Source: Tsuneonella troitsensis (lineage in GTDB: Bacteria; Pseudomonadota; Alphaproteobacteria; Sphingomonadales; Sphingomonadaceae). Taken from it: a DNA stretch of 64,000 nucleotides. The DNA lies in contig NZ_LMAU01000004.1 of NCBI RefSeq assembly GCF_001441535.1, positions 186,001 through 250,000 on the forward strand, given 5' to 3'. A program made the translations under genes and the position numbers. How positions within the stretch are numbered: the first letter of the stretch is position 1; each line of letters opens with the position of its first letter. This document shows, piece after piece, positions 35,266-45,045 of this stretch. Below the pieces are notes generated by a model that did not search any database, had not been told where the DNA came from, and saw only the letters and a list, made by a program, of their open reading frames with translations.

Positions 35266-36110
35266 GCTGGCTGAGCCGCGTCCGCAACTCGCTTCCCTTC
35301 GTCGCCAAGCGCGACACGCCCGACAATCTCTGGATCAAGTGCCCGAGCTGCCAGGAGATGCTGTTCGTCAAGGAGTACGAGGACAACCTTAACGTCTGCC
35401 CGCGGTGCAACCATCACGGCCGCATCAATGCCGACAAGCGGATTGCGCTGCTGCTCGACCCGGGTTTCGAACTGCTGCCGCAGCCCACGGTCAAGGAAGA
35501 CCCGCTCAAGTTCAAGGACACGTCGAAATACACCGACCGCCTCAAAAAGGCGCGCGCCGCGAACGCCCACCACGATGCTTTCAGCGTCGGCTCGGGCGCG
35601 ATCGACGGCCGTCCGGCAGTCGTGGGCGTGCAGGACTTCACCTTCATGGGCGGCAGCATGGGCATGGCGGTCGGCACCGCGTTCTGCTCGGGAGCGGAGC
35701 GGGCGCTGACCCGCAAGTGCCCCTACATCGTGGTGACCGCAGCGGGCGGCGCGCGGATGCAGGAGGGCATTCTGTCCCTGATGCAGATGCCCAAGGCGAC
35801 CGTGATGACCCGCCGCCTCAAGGCTGCCGGCCTGCCCTACATCGTGCTGCTGACCGACCCGACGACCGGCGGCGTCACCGCGAGCTATGCCATGCTGGGC
35901 GACATCCACATCGCCGAGCCGGGGGCACTGATCGGTTTTGCCGGCCAGCGGGTGATCCAGGACACGATCCGCGAGCAGCTTCCCGAAGGCTTCCAGCGCG
36001 CCGAATATCTCCACAAGCACGGCATGGTCGACATGGTGGTCGAACGGAAGGACCTGAAGACGACGCTGGCGACGCTGATCGACTATCTGGCTCCCAGCAA
36101 GGCCGCCTGA
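35262..36110 (+). CDS. accD: Acetyl-CoA carboxylase carboxyltransferase subunit beta
   Basis: Beta subunit of the carboxyltransferase that makes malonyl-CoA. The N-terminal Cys4 zinc finger is visible as [10 protein letters not shown] and VCPRCNHHG. The crotonase-like core includes [14 protein letters not shown] and [10 protein letters not shown]. 282 residues. It is coupled to trpA and followed by folC, an arrangement conserved in proteobacteria. Confidence 0.96.
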   Translation: MSWLSRVRNSLPFVAKRDTPDNLWIKCPSCQEMLFVKEYEDNLNVCPRCNHHGRINADKRIALLLDPGFELLPQPTVKEDPLKFKDTSKYTDRLKKARAANAHHDAFSVGSGAIDGRPAVVGVQDFTFMGGSMGMAVGTAFCSGAERALTRKCPYIVVTAAGGARMQEGILSLMQMPKATVMTRRLKAAGLPYIVLLTDPTTGGVTASYAMLGDIHIAEPGALIGFAGQRVIQDTIREQLPEGFQRAEYLHKHGMVDMVVERKDLKTTLATLIDYLAPSKAA

Positions 36111-36138
36111 TTTATCCAAGCGGGGGCATGAGCGGCGC

Positions 36139-37464
36139 ATGAAGGACTTCGCCACTTCTTCCGATGCCGCAGTCCAGGCGCAGCTCGACCGGCTCGCCGC
36201 GCTCAGCGTGCCCGACGGGCGGCTGGGGCTGGAGACGATCCGCACGCTGCTGAATCGGCTGGGCAATCCGCATTTGCGCCTGCCGCCGACCTTCCATGTC
36301 GCCGGGACGAACGGCAAAGGGTCGACCTGCGCCTTCCTGCGGGCAATGCTGGAGGCGCAAGGATACCGGGTCCACGTCACTACCAGCCCCCACCTCGTGC
36401 GCTACAACGAACGGATCAGGCTTGCCGGAAAGCTGATCGAGGATGCCCATCTGGCTGCCCTGCTCGACGAGGTCCTCGGGCAAGTCGAGGGGCTCAATCC
36501 TAGCTTCTTCGAAGTCACCATAGCCGCCGCCTTCCTCGCCTTCAGCCGCGCGGAGGCCGATGCCTGTGTCGTCGAGGTCGGCCTCGGCGGACGGTTCGAC
36601 GCGACCAATGTGCTGGGGCCGGAGGTTCTCGCCGCCTGCGGTATCGCCGCCCTGGGGATCGATCACGAACGGTTCCTGCTCGCGCCGGAGGACGGGGTAC
36701 CGATCGAGCCGATGGCGCGCATCGCTTTCGAAAAGGCGGGGATCGCGAAAAGGGGCGTGCCGCTGGTGACACTCGCTCCCGGATACGACTATCCGCCCGA
36801 GGCGGCGGAGGCCATCCGTATCGTCGCGATGCAGGCAGGATCGCCGCTGTTCCAGCGCGGCGAACACTGGGACGCCCAGCCTGTCGATCCGCTCGCGCGC
36901 TCCCCTGCGAGCGTCAGCTATGTCGACGAGCAAGGCCGTTTCATCGTTCACGGCTCGGCGCTGCACGGGCGACACCAGGCGGCGAATCTCGGCCTGGCCA
37001 TTGCGATGCTGCGCCACCAGCGGCGCCTTTCCATCGGACAGGCGGCGCTCGCTTCGGGTCCTTCGAAGGCCGATTGGCCCGCGCGGTTGCAGCGGCTTGC
37101 GGCCGGGCCGCTTACGGGCAACCGCGAGGTCTGGCTTGACGGCGGCCACAATCCGCAGGCGGGTGCAATGCTGGGAGAGCAGTTTGCGAGCCAGCGCCTG
37201 CATCTTGTAATCGGGATGATCGAGGGAAAGGATCCGGGCTCGATCATCGGACCGCTCGCCGGCTCGCTTGCCAGTATCACTGCCGTGCCGGTGCCGGGGC
37301 ACGACTGGCACCGTGCGTCGGCTTTTGGGCCCGAGGCGCGCCCGGCATCCGACGTTGCCAGCGCCATTTTCGCCCTGCCCGACGACGGGCTACCGATCCT
37401 GATCGCCGGTTCGCTTTACCTTGCGGGTGAAGTACTTCGACTGAACGCCGAAGTGCCGAACTGA
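36139..37464 (+). CDS. folC: Bifunctional folylpolyglutamate / dihydrofolate synthase
   Basis: Mur-ligase-fold enzyme adding glutamate to (dihydro)folate. P-loop HVAGTNGKGSTCAF near residue 55, TTSPHLVRYNERI, VVEVGLGGRFDATNV, GIDHERFL and LDGGHNPQAG are all present. 441 residues. It ends the pyrF-to-folC run; convergent with the AmpG-like gene. The 66-bp gap between them has GC-rich dyad sequence but no T-run. Confidence 0.93.
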   Translation: MKDFATSSDAAVQAQLDRLAALSVPDGRLGLETIRTLLNRLGNPHLRLPPTFHVAGTNGKGSTCAFLRAMLEAQGYRVHVTTSPHLVRYNERIRLAGKLIEDAHLAALLDEVLGQVEGLNPSFFEVTIAAAFLAFSRAEADACVVEVGLGGRFDATNVLGPEVLAACGIAALGIDHERFLLAPEDGVPIEPMARIAFEKAGIAKRGVPLVTLAPGYDYPPEAAEAIRIVAMQAGSPLFQRGEHWDAQPVDPLARSPASVSYVDEQGRFIVHGSALHGRHQAANLGLAIAMLRHQRRLSIGQAALASGPSKADWPARLQRLAAGPLTGNREVWLDGGHNPQAGAMLGEQFASQRLHLVIGMIEGKDPGSIIGPLAGSLASITAVPVPGHDWHRASAFGPEARPASDVASAIFALPDDGLPILIAGSLYLAGEVLRLNAEVPN

Positions 37465-37530
37465 CCCGTCGAACCCGGTCGGCGCCGCGGCGGCGACCGT
37501 CGACTTGTTCCCAACGAGGGGTCGACCTTC

Positions 37531-39297
37531 CTACGCCGTCGATGCGGCAATCGCAGGGTCGAGCGCAATCACGCCGCTCTCGCGCCCGGCCCGCGCTTCG
37601 CGGATCCACTCCAACACGCATAGGACCACCGCCACCACGCCGATCAGAGCGGTGAAAATGAACACGTAGTAGTATCCGCGCGTTTCGATCATCTGGCCGA
37701 GCGCGCCGCGGCCCAGTGTGCCGATCAGAAGCGTAAGGGATGCGAGAAGCGCGAACTGCACCGCCGCGTATTTCTTGGCCACGATGCTCGAAAGCCATGC
37801 GATGTAGGCCGCCCCGGCGATGCCGATCGCAAGGTTCTCCCAGAAGATGGTGAACGACAGCCTTGCCAGTCCTTCGGACGGCGGCGCGGCGACGAAGAAC
37901 AGCGGTGCCAGCCAATTCGCCGTAGTGTTCACCAGCCAGGTGAAGCCGATCGCATCGCTGCCTGCCTGCATCGCGGCCCCGCCCACCGCGAGGTTGGCGT
38001 AGAGCAGGTTGGTAGCCGCGGCGATCACCGCACCGAGCGTCAGCATGAACATGCGCCCGAACACGGTGATCAGCCATCCGCCCAGCGCCAGGCCGATCAG
38101 GATGGCGAAGATGCCGAGGATCTTGGAAGCGAACGCCACTTCTTCGCCGGTATAGCCCAGTTCGCCGAGATAGAACGGATAGGCGAACACCCCCCAGACC
38201 GAGTCTGTGATCCGATAGGTCAACACCAGCGCAAGGATGAGCACCAGCGACCAGCCCATGCGGGAAACGAATTCCACCAGCGGTAACACCAGCGCGCGGT
38301 ACAGGTGGTCGGTGAACTTGACCGCGTGGCCCGCCCCGACACCGGGAGCGGCGGCAATCACGTTTATTCCGTCCCGCTTCTGCTTGACCACCCACGCGGC
38401 GATGAAGGCAGGCAGCACGATGGTCGCAAGAACGATCAACGGGCCGAAGGTGGTGGTGAATTCGGTCACGTCGGGACGGTTCTCTGGGGTAGCCGTCATC
38501 GACCAGACCATGAACACGACCACCGTCCCGATCGCCAGCGCCCAAAGGATGCCGACGGCCAGGAGAGCGCGGTTGCGAACCCACTCTACGACTTCGCCCT
38601 GGTTGTGGAGTTCGGCCACCTCGTCATGATTGGCGGCAGCGTTGGCAACCCGGTCGCCCGACACGCGGGCATCGGGCGCGAACAGCGCCGCGACGCCGAT
38701 CGCCAGCATGAAGCCGCCGAACATCACGTACATGAACGGCCAGCCGTATCGTTCTGCGAGGATAAGACCGATCGCCCCGCCGACCAGCGAGGCAAGCCGG
38801 AAGCCCATCTGGGTGATGGTGGACAGGATATCGATCGTCGCCACTTCGTCCGCCACGTCGATCCGCCAGGCGTTGATGCCGATGTCCTGGGTAGCGCTGG
38901 CGAAGGCTCCGATCGCTGCGAGCAGGCTGAACAACCCAAGCGCACTCTTCGGGTCGAGCGAACTCATGACCACCAGCGCGATGCCGATTATCAACTGCAT
39001 CGGCGCGATCCACTGCTTGCGTTTGCCCAGCCTTCTCAGGACCGGAATGTCGACCTTGTCGAGCAGCGGAGACCACAGGAACTGGAAGGCGTAGGCCAAG
39101 CCGACCAGGCTGAACACGCCCATGGTCTCTAGATCGACCTCGGCCTCGCTCAGCCACGCGTAGAGCGTGCCGAGGAACAGCGCGGGAGGTAGCCCTTGGG
39201 CAAAGCCGAACAGCAGCATGAAGCCGCTTTTTCGGTTGTTCATCGCCCGCGCGAGCGTGCGCCAACCCGGCTTCGTCGCTGCTGCTGCTTCGGCCAT
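37531..39297 (-). CDS. AmpG-family MFS muropeptide permease
   Basis: 588-residue major facilitator with about 14 helices. The N-terminal block GFAQGLPPALFLGTLYAWLSEA and FSLVGLAYAFQFLWSPLLDKVD is typical of AmpG, which imports anhydro-muropeptides for wall recycling. It is about 90 residues longer than E. coli AmpG, with an insertion near the middle (residues about 270-300, acidic and Asn-rich) and extra helices. The ATG at 39297 gives a short polar N-terminus; longer in-frame starts add low-quality sequence. Divergent from the Rieske gene by 73 bp. Confidence 0.85.
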   Translation of the reverse strand: MAEAAAATKPGWRTLARAMNNRKSGFMLLFGFAQGLPPALFLGTLYAWLSEAEVDLETMGVFSLVGLAYAFQFLWSPLLDKVDIPVLRRLGKRKQWIAPMQLIIGIALVVMSSLDPKSALGLFSLLAAIGAFASATQDIGINAWRIDVADEVATIDILSTITQMGFRLASLVGGAIGLILAERYGWPFMYVMFGGFMLAIGVAALFAPDARVSGDRVANAAANHDEVAELHNQGEVVEWVRNRALLAVGILWALAIGTVVVFMVWSMTATPENRPDVTEFTTTFGPLIVLATIVLPAFIAAWVVKQKRDGINVIAAAPGVGAGHAVKFTDHLYRALVLPLVEFVSRMGWSLVLILALVLTYRITDSVWGVFAYPFYLGELGYTGEEVAFASKILGIFAILIGLALGGWLITVFGRMFMLTLGAVIAAATNLLYANLAVGGAAMQAGSDAIGFTWLVNTTANWLAPLFFVAAPPSEGLARLSFTIFWENLAIGIAGAAYIAWLSSIVAKKYAAVQFALLASLTLLIGTLGRGALGQMIETRGYYYVFIFTALIGVVAVVLCVLEWIREARAGRESGVIALDPAIAASTA

Positions 39298-39370
39298 TCC
39301 CCGCGCGTCCTTCCCGTGACCTTCAATTCGTGCGACACTTAGCGTGGGAAGAGGAATAGGGAAGCGTCGC

Positions 39371-40528
39371 ATGAACGAGGCCGTAACCGCGCCGGGGAAA
39401 AGGCCGACCGCGGGCCAGCTTGCGCTCGCCGAAGCGCTGGCGTGCGGCGACACGCGGTCGGCAAGCGGCATCACTACGGTGCCCGCCAGCGTCTATACCG
39501 ACCCCGATCATTTCACGCGCGAGAAGGCCGCCTTGTTCGGCCGCTTGCCGCAAGTCCTCATGCCGAGCGCATTGATCCCCGACCCGGGCATGGCGGTGCC
39601 GCACGATCTGTCCGGCAAGCCACTTCTCGTGACCCGCGACAAGGAAGGCGCGGTCCATGTCTTCCTCAACGTCTGCCGCCACCGCGGCACGCGCCTGGTC
39701 GAGGGGCAGGAGGCCGAGTGCGTCGCCCGGCTCGTCTGTCCCTATCACGCGTGGACCTATCGCCTCGACGGTGCTCTGCTCGCCCTGCCCCGCCCGGACA
39801 GCTTCCCGGGCCTCGACAAGGGCGACTACCACCTCGTCGAACTCCCGAGCTGCGAGGCAGGGGGCCTGATCTGGTACTCGCCGATCGAAGACGCGGACTT
39901 CACGTTCGCCCGGACATTGGGCGAGGACATGGATGCGTTTGGAGCGCGCGACCACTTCCTGTTCCGCCGCAAGACCCACACGGTCGCGGGAAACTGGAAG
40001 CTCATCATGGATGCCTTCCTCGAAAGCTATCACGTCACGCGGCTCCACGCGAAGACGATCGGGCCGTTCTTCAAGGACGGCGTGACCAGCGGCGACATGA
40101 TCGGGCCCCACGCCCGCAGCGCAGTGGGGCGGGTAGACGAACTCGACGGGATCGACCTGTCCGACATGGCGGCGCTGCGCCGGCGGGTCACGTTCGCCTA
40201 CCAGCTTTTGCCCGCGACGATCATCATTCCCAGCCCGGATTACATCAACGTGATGGCGCTGTGGCCGCAGGCGGTGGACCACACGCTGGTCGAGGACTTC
40301 ATGCTGATCCCCGAACCGCCCGCGACCGACAAGGCCCGCGACCACTGGGAACGAAGCTGGGCGCTGCTCGACGGCGGGGTCTTCGCAAGCGAGGATTTCC
40401 GCGCCGCCGAGCTCGGCCAGCAGGGCCTTTCGACCGGGGCCGTACCGCACCTGACGCTCGGGTCGCTGGAAGGCGGTATCCGCCGCTTCCACGACACGGT
40501 GAGCGAGGCGTTGCGCGCGGCCAATTGA
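39371..40528 (+). CDS. Rieske-type aromatic ring-hydroxylating oxygenase alpha subunit
   Basis: Non-heme iron oxygenase. The Rieske cluster ligands are CRHRGTRL and CPYHAWTY (CxH...CxxH), near residues 100-125. The catalytic iron motif is FLESYHVTRLH (two His) with the bridging Asp in LIMDAF just before. 385 residues. No beta subunit, ferredoxin or reductase gene is adjacent, so it would rely on partners elsewhere. Substrate unknown. The longer start at 39344 would run into the divergent promoter region. Confidence 0.87.
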   Translation: MNEAVTAPGKRPTAGQLALAEALACGDTRSASGITTVPASVYTDPDHFTREKAALFGRLPQVLMPSALIPDPGMAVPHDLSGKPLLVTRDKEGAVHVFLNVCRHRGTRLVEGQEAECVARLVCPYHAWTYRLDGALLALPRPDSFPGLDKGDYHLVELPSCEAGGLIWYSPIEDADFTFARTLGEDMDAFGARDHFLFRRKTHTVAGNWKLIMDAFLESYHVTRLHAKTIGPFFKDGVTSGDMIGPHARSAVGRVDELDGIDLSDMAALRRRVTFAYQLLPATIIIPSPDYINVMALWPQAVDHTLVEDFMLIPEPPATDKARDHWERSWALLDGGVFASEDFRAAELGQQGLSTGAVPHLTLGSLEGGIRRFHDTVSEALRAAN

Positions 40529-40546
40529 ACGCCTAACCCGCGCGCC

Positions 40547-41344
40547 ATGCCGAAATCCGACAAACCCGCTGGCGTTGCCCCCGCCGGCGACCGCCCTTCC
40601 GGTGAGCGCATCGCCAAGCTCCTTGCGCGCGCGGGCGTGGCGAGTCGGCGCGAGGTCGAGCGGATGATCGCCGAGGGGCGCGTCGCGATCGCCGGCAAGG
40701 TGCTCGATACCCCGGCGACGATCCTGCCCAATCTCAAGGGCGTTACGGTGGACGGGAAAGCGGTCGCGCAGGCCGAACCGGCGCGGGTGTTCGCGTTCCA
40801 CAAGCCCTCTGGCCTGATCACGGCGGAGCGCGATCCCAAGGGACGCCCGACGATCTACACCGCGCTGCGCAACGCCCTTCCCAAGGGTGCGCCGCGAGTG
40901 ATGCCGGTGGGGAGGCTCGACCTCAATACCGAGGGGCTGCTGCTCCTCACCAACGACGGCGAACTGAAGCGCGCGCTGGAGCTGCCCGCCTCGGGCGTGC
41001 CTCGCACCTATCGCGCCCGCACTTTCGGCACCGTCAGCCAAGCCCAGCTCGACGAACTGATCGAGGGCGTGGAGATCGACGGCGTGCGCTACGGCAAGAT
41101 CGAGGCCGATCTGGAACGCGGCGCGCGGGAATCGGGCGGCGGACGCAACCAGTGGATCCTGCTGACGCTGACCGAAGGCAAGAACCGCGAAGTGCGCCGA
41201 GTGCTCGACTATCTCGGTCTGCAGGTCAGCCGCCTGCTGCGCGTGGGCTACGGCCCGTTCAACTTGGGCGACCTGCCCCGCGGCGCCGCGGCGGAAATCC
41301 CCCAGGTGCAGGTCGAAAGGCTGCGCAAGAGTCTGCGGACGTGA
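40547..41344 (+). CDS. RsuA/RluB-family pseudouridine synthase
   Basis: Isomerises a single uridine in rRNA. An N-terminal S4 domain (GERIAKLLARAGVASRREVERMIAEGRVAI) precedes the catalytic domain, with the active-site Asp in MPVGRLDLNTEGLLLLTNDGE near residue 128. EGKNREVRRVLDYLGLQVSRLLRVGYGP is the family's C-terminal motif. 265 residues, RluB-like in length. Coupled to rsmD by GTGA. Confidence 0.92.
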   Translation: MPKSDKPAGVAPAGDRPSGERIAKLLARAGVASRREVERMIAEGRVAIAGKVLDTPATILPNLKGVTVDGKAVAQAEPARVFAFHKPSGLITAERDPKGRPTIYTALRNALPKGAPRVMPVGRLDLNTEGLLLLTNDGELKRALELPASGVPRTYRARTFGTVSQAQLDELIEGVEIDGVRYGKIEADLERGARESGGGRNQWILLTLTEGKNREVRRVLDYLGLQVSRLLRVGYGPFNLGDLPRGAAAEIPQVQVERLRKSLRT

Positions 41345-41889
41345 GGGTCATTGCCGGCGACTGGCGCGGCCGCAAGCTGGTCGCCCCCAAGGGCGTGGCC
41401 ACCCGCCCTACCGCCGACCGCACGCGCGAAACACTGTTCAGCATGCTGACGAGCCGCCTAGGCAGCTTCGACGGATTGAACGTGGTCGACCTGTTTGCAG
41501 GGTCGGGCGCGCTCGGGTTCGAGGCGCTGTCGCGCGGTGCCGCATCGTGCCTCTTCGTCGAACACGACCGTGCCGCGCTCGATGCGATCCGGGCCAATGT
41601 CACCGCGCTCGACGCACGCACCCGCGCGAACGTGATCGCAGGATCGGTGATGACGCTGGGACCGGCAAAAGCGACTTACAACCTGATCATGCTCGATCCG
41701 CCCTACGGCACGGGTGCCGCTGGCGTCGCTCTGGACCGGCTGCTGCGATTAGGCTGGATAGCACCCGGCACCTGGGTAGCGTCGGAGACGAGTGCCAAGG
41801 AAACACTGGAAGTTCGCGGTCTCGAAATCGATGCCGATCGCAAGGTGGGCAAGGCGCGCCTCTGGCTTCTGCGACTGGCCGAGGATTGA
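41341..41889 (+). CDS. rsmD: 16S rRNA (guanine-966-N2)-methyltransferase
   Basis: SAM-dependent methyltransferase of the small subunit rRNA. MRVIAGDWRGRKL is the typical opening, FAGSGALGFEALSRGA binds SAM and LIMLDPPYGTG is the N-methyltransferase catalytic motif. GTG start overlaps the previous stop. 182 residues. Confidence 0.94.
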   Translation: MRVIAGDWRGRKLVAPKGVATRPTADRTRETLFSMLTSRLGSFDGLNVVDLFAGSGALGFEALSRGAASCLFVEHDRAALDAIRANVTALDARTRANVIAGSVMTLGPAKATYNLIMLDPPYGTGAAGVALDRLLRLGWIAPGTWVASETSAKETLEVRGLEIDADRKVGKARLWLLRLAED

Positions 41890-41903
41890 CCCTCATACGA
41901 AAA

Positions 41904-41928
41904 GGGCGCCACCCGGCAGGTAGCGCCC
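41904..41928 (-). terminator. Intrinsic terminator for the 41951-42538 gene
   Basis: Arms GGGCGC (41904-41909) and GCGCCC (41923-41928) with a further partial ACC/GGT pairing inside. Read on the minus strand the stem is followed by TTTTCG. It lies between convergent genes and may also slow transcription from rsmD. Confidence 0.75.
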
Positions 41929-41950
41929 TCATCTCGTTATCGAGAAAGCC

Positions 41951-42538
41951 TCAGTTCTTGGGCTTCATCTCGCTGGCAGGCTGCCCGGGCCAATAGTTGA
42001 GCGGGCGGTTGCCGTAGTTCAGCCCGGCCTCGCGCGGGTTGACGCAGCTATCCTGCATCTCTCCGCGGCACGGAGGATATTCGGCGTTAGCGTTGGCTGC
42101 AGCAGGCGTCGTCTGGACCACCGAGGTGCTGACGAACTGGGGTTCACCCGCAACCGTATTCGTGGCCGCAGCCGTCGTCGCGACCTGTGCGGTCGTCGAG
42201 GCACTGGCCGACGGCATCGTGCTCATCTGCCGTTCGATCGCGGCCCAGGCACTCGTGCGCTGTTCCGGAGCCATGGCGTAGATCTGCGTGCGCTGATCGT
42301 CGGTCAGCATCCACCAGCCTTCCTGCTGGGGTTCTGTGAGCGTCCAGTAGTACACCTTGTAGTCGTTCGGCCACGCAGTGTAGGTTGTTTGGCGGTCCGC
42401 CGGCCAACCATCGTAAATCACCTGCTGGGGCGAGGTCAGCACATACACGTCGCCCGTGGCGGTCACGGCCATGTCCTGGGCAATGGCGGGAGTGGCAAAA
42501 GCCAGTGCCGCGGCACCGGCAAGGATCAGTGTCTTCAT
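41951..42538 (-). CDS. Exported protein of unknown function, W/Y-rich
   Basis: 195-residue protein with a signal peptide (MKTLILAGAAALAFATPAIAQ) and GGAG nine bases before the ATG. The mature part has a Trp/Tyr-rich region (DGWPADRQTTYTAWPNDYKVYYW...GWWMLTDDQRTQIYAM), an Ala/Thr/Ser-rich linker, and a C-terminal segment with two Cys (PPCRGEMQDSCVNPREAGLNYGNRPLNYWPGQP). Seen as a lineage-specific hypothetical in sphingomonads; role unknown. Followed by a good terminator. Confidence 0.75.
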   Translation of the reverse strand: MKTLILAGAAALAFATPAIAQDMAVTATGDVYVLTSPQQVIYDGWPADRQTTYTAWPNDYKVYYWTLTEPQQEGWWMLTDDQRTQIYAMAPEQRTSAWAAIERQMSTMPSASASTTAQVATTAAATNTVAGEPQFVSTSVVQTTPAAANANAEYPPCRGEMQDSCVNPREAGLNYGNRPLNYWPGQPASEMKPKN

Positions 42539-42647
42539 TACAATTCTCCGAACTTCCGATTGCCGCATCTACGCGCACGCTTCGCAGGCGGTTCCTGACG
42601 CCGCCCTTGCGCGAAGGCGCGATGTTCCCTAGCTGTTCACGCCTCCG

Positions 42648-44954
42648 ATGACCCCCGTCCCAGCGCCCTCCTCCCCCCTAGTCGAATCCGACATTCCGCT
42701 TTACGCACAAGGGCTTAACGCGCCTCAGCGCGAGGCTGTGCTAACCACCGAAGGGCCGGTCCTGATGCTGGCCGGAGCCGGAACCGGCAAGACCGCAGCA
42801 CTCACCGCACGGCTTGCACACCTCGTCGCAACGCGCAGGGCGTGGCCGAGCGAAATCCTCTGCGTCACCTTCACCAACAAGGCCGCGCGCGAGATGCGCG
42901 AGCGGGTTGGTCGCCATATCGGCGAGGCGGTCGAGGGTATGCCCTGGCTCGGCACCTTTCACTCGATCGGCGCCAAGATGCTGCGCCGCCATGCCGAACT
43001 CGTGGGCCTGCAATCCAACTACACGATCGTCGACACCGACGACCAGTTGCGCCTTCTGAAAGCGCTGATCGTGGCGGAGGGGCTTGACGAGAAGCGCTGG
43101 CCCGCCCGCCAACTGGCCGGATTGATCGACCGCTGGAAGAACCGCGGTCTCAATCCGGAAGACCTCGATGCGGTCGAGAACGAGGCGTACGCCAACGGCA
43201 AGGGCCAGCAGTTCTATCGCCTTTACCAGGACCGGCTGAAAGCACTCAACGCCTGCGATTTCGGCGATCTGCTGCTCCACATGCTCAACATCTTCCGCCG
43301 CGAGCGGGAAGTGCTGGCCATGTACCAGCAGCGCTTCAAGTATATCCTGGTCGACGAATACCAGGACACCAACCAGGTCCAGTACCTGTGGCTTCGCCTG
43401 CTCGCGCAGGAGCGCAAGAACATCTGCGTCGTGGGCGACGACGACCAGTCGATCTATTCGTGGCGCGGCGCGGAAGTCGCCAATATCCTGAAGTTCGAGA
43501 AGGATTTCCCCGGCGCCGCGGTCATCAAGCTGGAGCAGAACTATCGCTCTACGCCGCATATCCTCGCCGCCGCGTCCGGCCTGATCAACGCCAATTCCGA
43601 ACGGCTCGGCAAGACGCTGTGGACGGAAATGCCGGCGGGGGAGAAGGTTCGTGTCATCGGGGTTTGGGACGGCCCGGAAGAAGCGCGGCGGATCGGCGAG
43701 GAGATCGAGCGGCTCGAACGCGAAGGCGCGGGCCTCGACCAGGTCGCCATCCTCGTGCGCGCGCAATACCAGACGCGCGAGTTCGAGGACCGGTTCATCC
43801 AGATCGGGCTCAATTACCGCATCATCGGCGGCTTCCGGTTCTACGAGCGGGCCGAAATCCGCGATGCGCTGGCCTACCTGCGGGTCATTGCGCAACCGGC
43901 CGACGACCTGGCGTTCGAGCGGATCTACAACCAGCCCAAGCGCGGCCTTGGTGCCAAGACCCTCGAGCAAATGCATCGCCATGCGCGCGCGACCGGCATG
44001 CCGCTGGCCGCTGCATCGCTGCAACTGGCGGACAGCGACGAACTGTCGCCACGCGCTCGCGGGACCATCGCCGGGCTGATGGGCCAATTCCTGCGCTGGC
44101 GCGAGCTGGCGGAGACGACATCGCCTGCCGAACTGATCCGCACGGTTCTCGCCGAAAGCGGATACGAGGCGATGCTAAAGGCGGAGAAAAGCGCCGAGGC
44201 GGCGGGACGCCTCGAGAACCTGTCCGAACTTGCCCGTGCGATGGAAGAGTACGACACACTCGGCGACTTCCTCGAACACGTAGCGCTCGTGATGGACAAC
44301 GAGCGCGCCGACGAGGGCGAGAAGGTCACCATCATGACCATCCACGCCGCGAAGGGCCTGGAATTCGACCACCTGTTCCTGCCCGGCTGGGAGGAAGGGG
44401 TGTTCCCCTCGCAGCGCGCGCTGGACGAGGGCGGCCTCGCCTCGCTCGAGGAGGAACGCCGCCTCGCCTACGTCGCGATCACCCGCGCTCGGCGGCGGTG
44501 CACCATCGTCCATGCCGCGAACCGGCGCATCTACGGGCAATGGACCAGCAGCATCCCCAGCCGTTTCGTCGGCGAACTGCCGGCGGATCACGTGACCGAG
44601 GAAACGACCCTCACGGGCGGCGCCTCGCTCTGGCGCGCGCAGATGAGCGAGCACGACGACCCGTTCGCGCACCTCGCCCGTGCCCAGCCTGCCCGTACCC
44701 TCACGCGCGGCCCAGGATGGCAACGCGCGCTGACGACGGGGTATGATTCGACGCCATCACGGGTGAAGGAGAACACGCGCAGCGCAGCCAGTTTCGCAGC
44801 GAAGCCGCGCGGCGACATAGAGGTCGGCCAGCGGGTGTTTCACGACAAGTTCGGGTATGGGGAAGTAGTCGGACAGGAAGGCAACAAGCTGGAAATAGAG
44901 TTCGAGGCCGCGGGCCGAAAGCGGGTCATCGACAGCTTCATCAGCCCCGCCTGA
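42648..44954 (+). CDS. uvrD: UvrD/PcrA-type superfamily I DNA helicase
   Basis: 3'-5' DNA helicase for repair and fork restart. Motifs in order: Q-motif LNAPQREAV, I AGAGTGKT near residue 43, Ia TFTNKAAREM, II VDEYQDTN, III GDDDQSIYSWRGA, IV LEQNYRS, V TIHAAKGLEFDHLFLPGWEEG, VI RLAYVAITRARRR. The C-terminal part ends in a Tudor-like VFHDKFGYGEVVGQEGNKLEIEF domain that in PcrA/UvrD binds RNA polymerase. 768 residues. Confidence 0.94.
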   Translation: MTPVPAPSSPLVESDIPLYAQGLNAPQREAVLTTEGPVLMLAGAGTGKTAALTARLAHLVATRRAWPSEILCVTFTNKAAREMRERVGRHIGEAVEGMPWLGTFHSIGAKMLRRHAELVGLQSNYTIVDTDDQLRLLKALIVAEGLDEKRWPARQLAGLIDRWKNRGLNPEDLDAVENEAYANGKGQQFYRLYQDRLKALNACDFGDLLLHMLNIFRREREVLAMYQQRFKYILVDEYQDTNQVQYLWLRLLAQERKNICVVGDDDQSIYSWRGAEVANILKFEKDFPGAAVIKLEQNYRSTPHILAAASGLINANSERLGKTLWTEMPAGEKVRVIGVWDGPEEARRIGEEIERLEREGAGLDQVAILVRAQYQTREFEDRFIQIGLNYRIIGGFRFYERAEIRDALAYLRVIAQPADDLAFERIYNQPKRGLGAKTLEQMHRHARATGMPLAAASLQLADSDELSPRARGTIAGLMGQFLRWRELAETTSPAELIRTVLAESGYEAMLKAEKSAEAAGRLENLSELARAMEEYDTLGDFLEHVALVMDNERADEGEKVTIMTIHAAKGLEFDHLFLPGWEEGVFPSQRALDEGGLASLEEERRLAYVAITRARRRCTIVHAANRRIYGQWTSSIPSRFVGELPADHVTEETTLTGGASLWRAQMSEHDDPFAHLARAQPARTLTRGPGWQRALTTGYDSTPSRVKENTRSAASFAAKPRGDIEVGQRVFHDKFGYGEVVGQEGNKLEIEFEAAGRKRVIDSFISPA

Positions 44955-45045
44955 CAGTCTCCATCTCCGCTTTTGATAGACGCAATCGAACACAGTTACG
45001 CATCAAACGTGCGGAACCCCCGCCTGATTGGGTCGTTAGTCCGGT

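Noticed and set aside
43388-44746. 452-codon plus-strand frame within the UvrD-type helicase gene
   Set aside because: Out-of-frame shadow; the helicase motifs are in the other frame.
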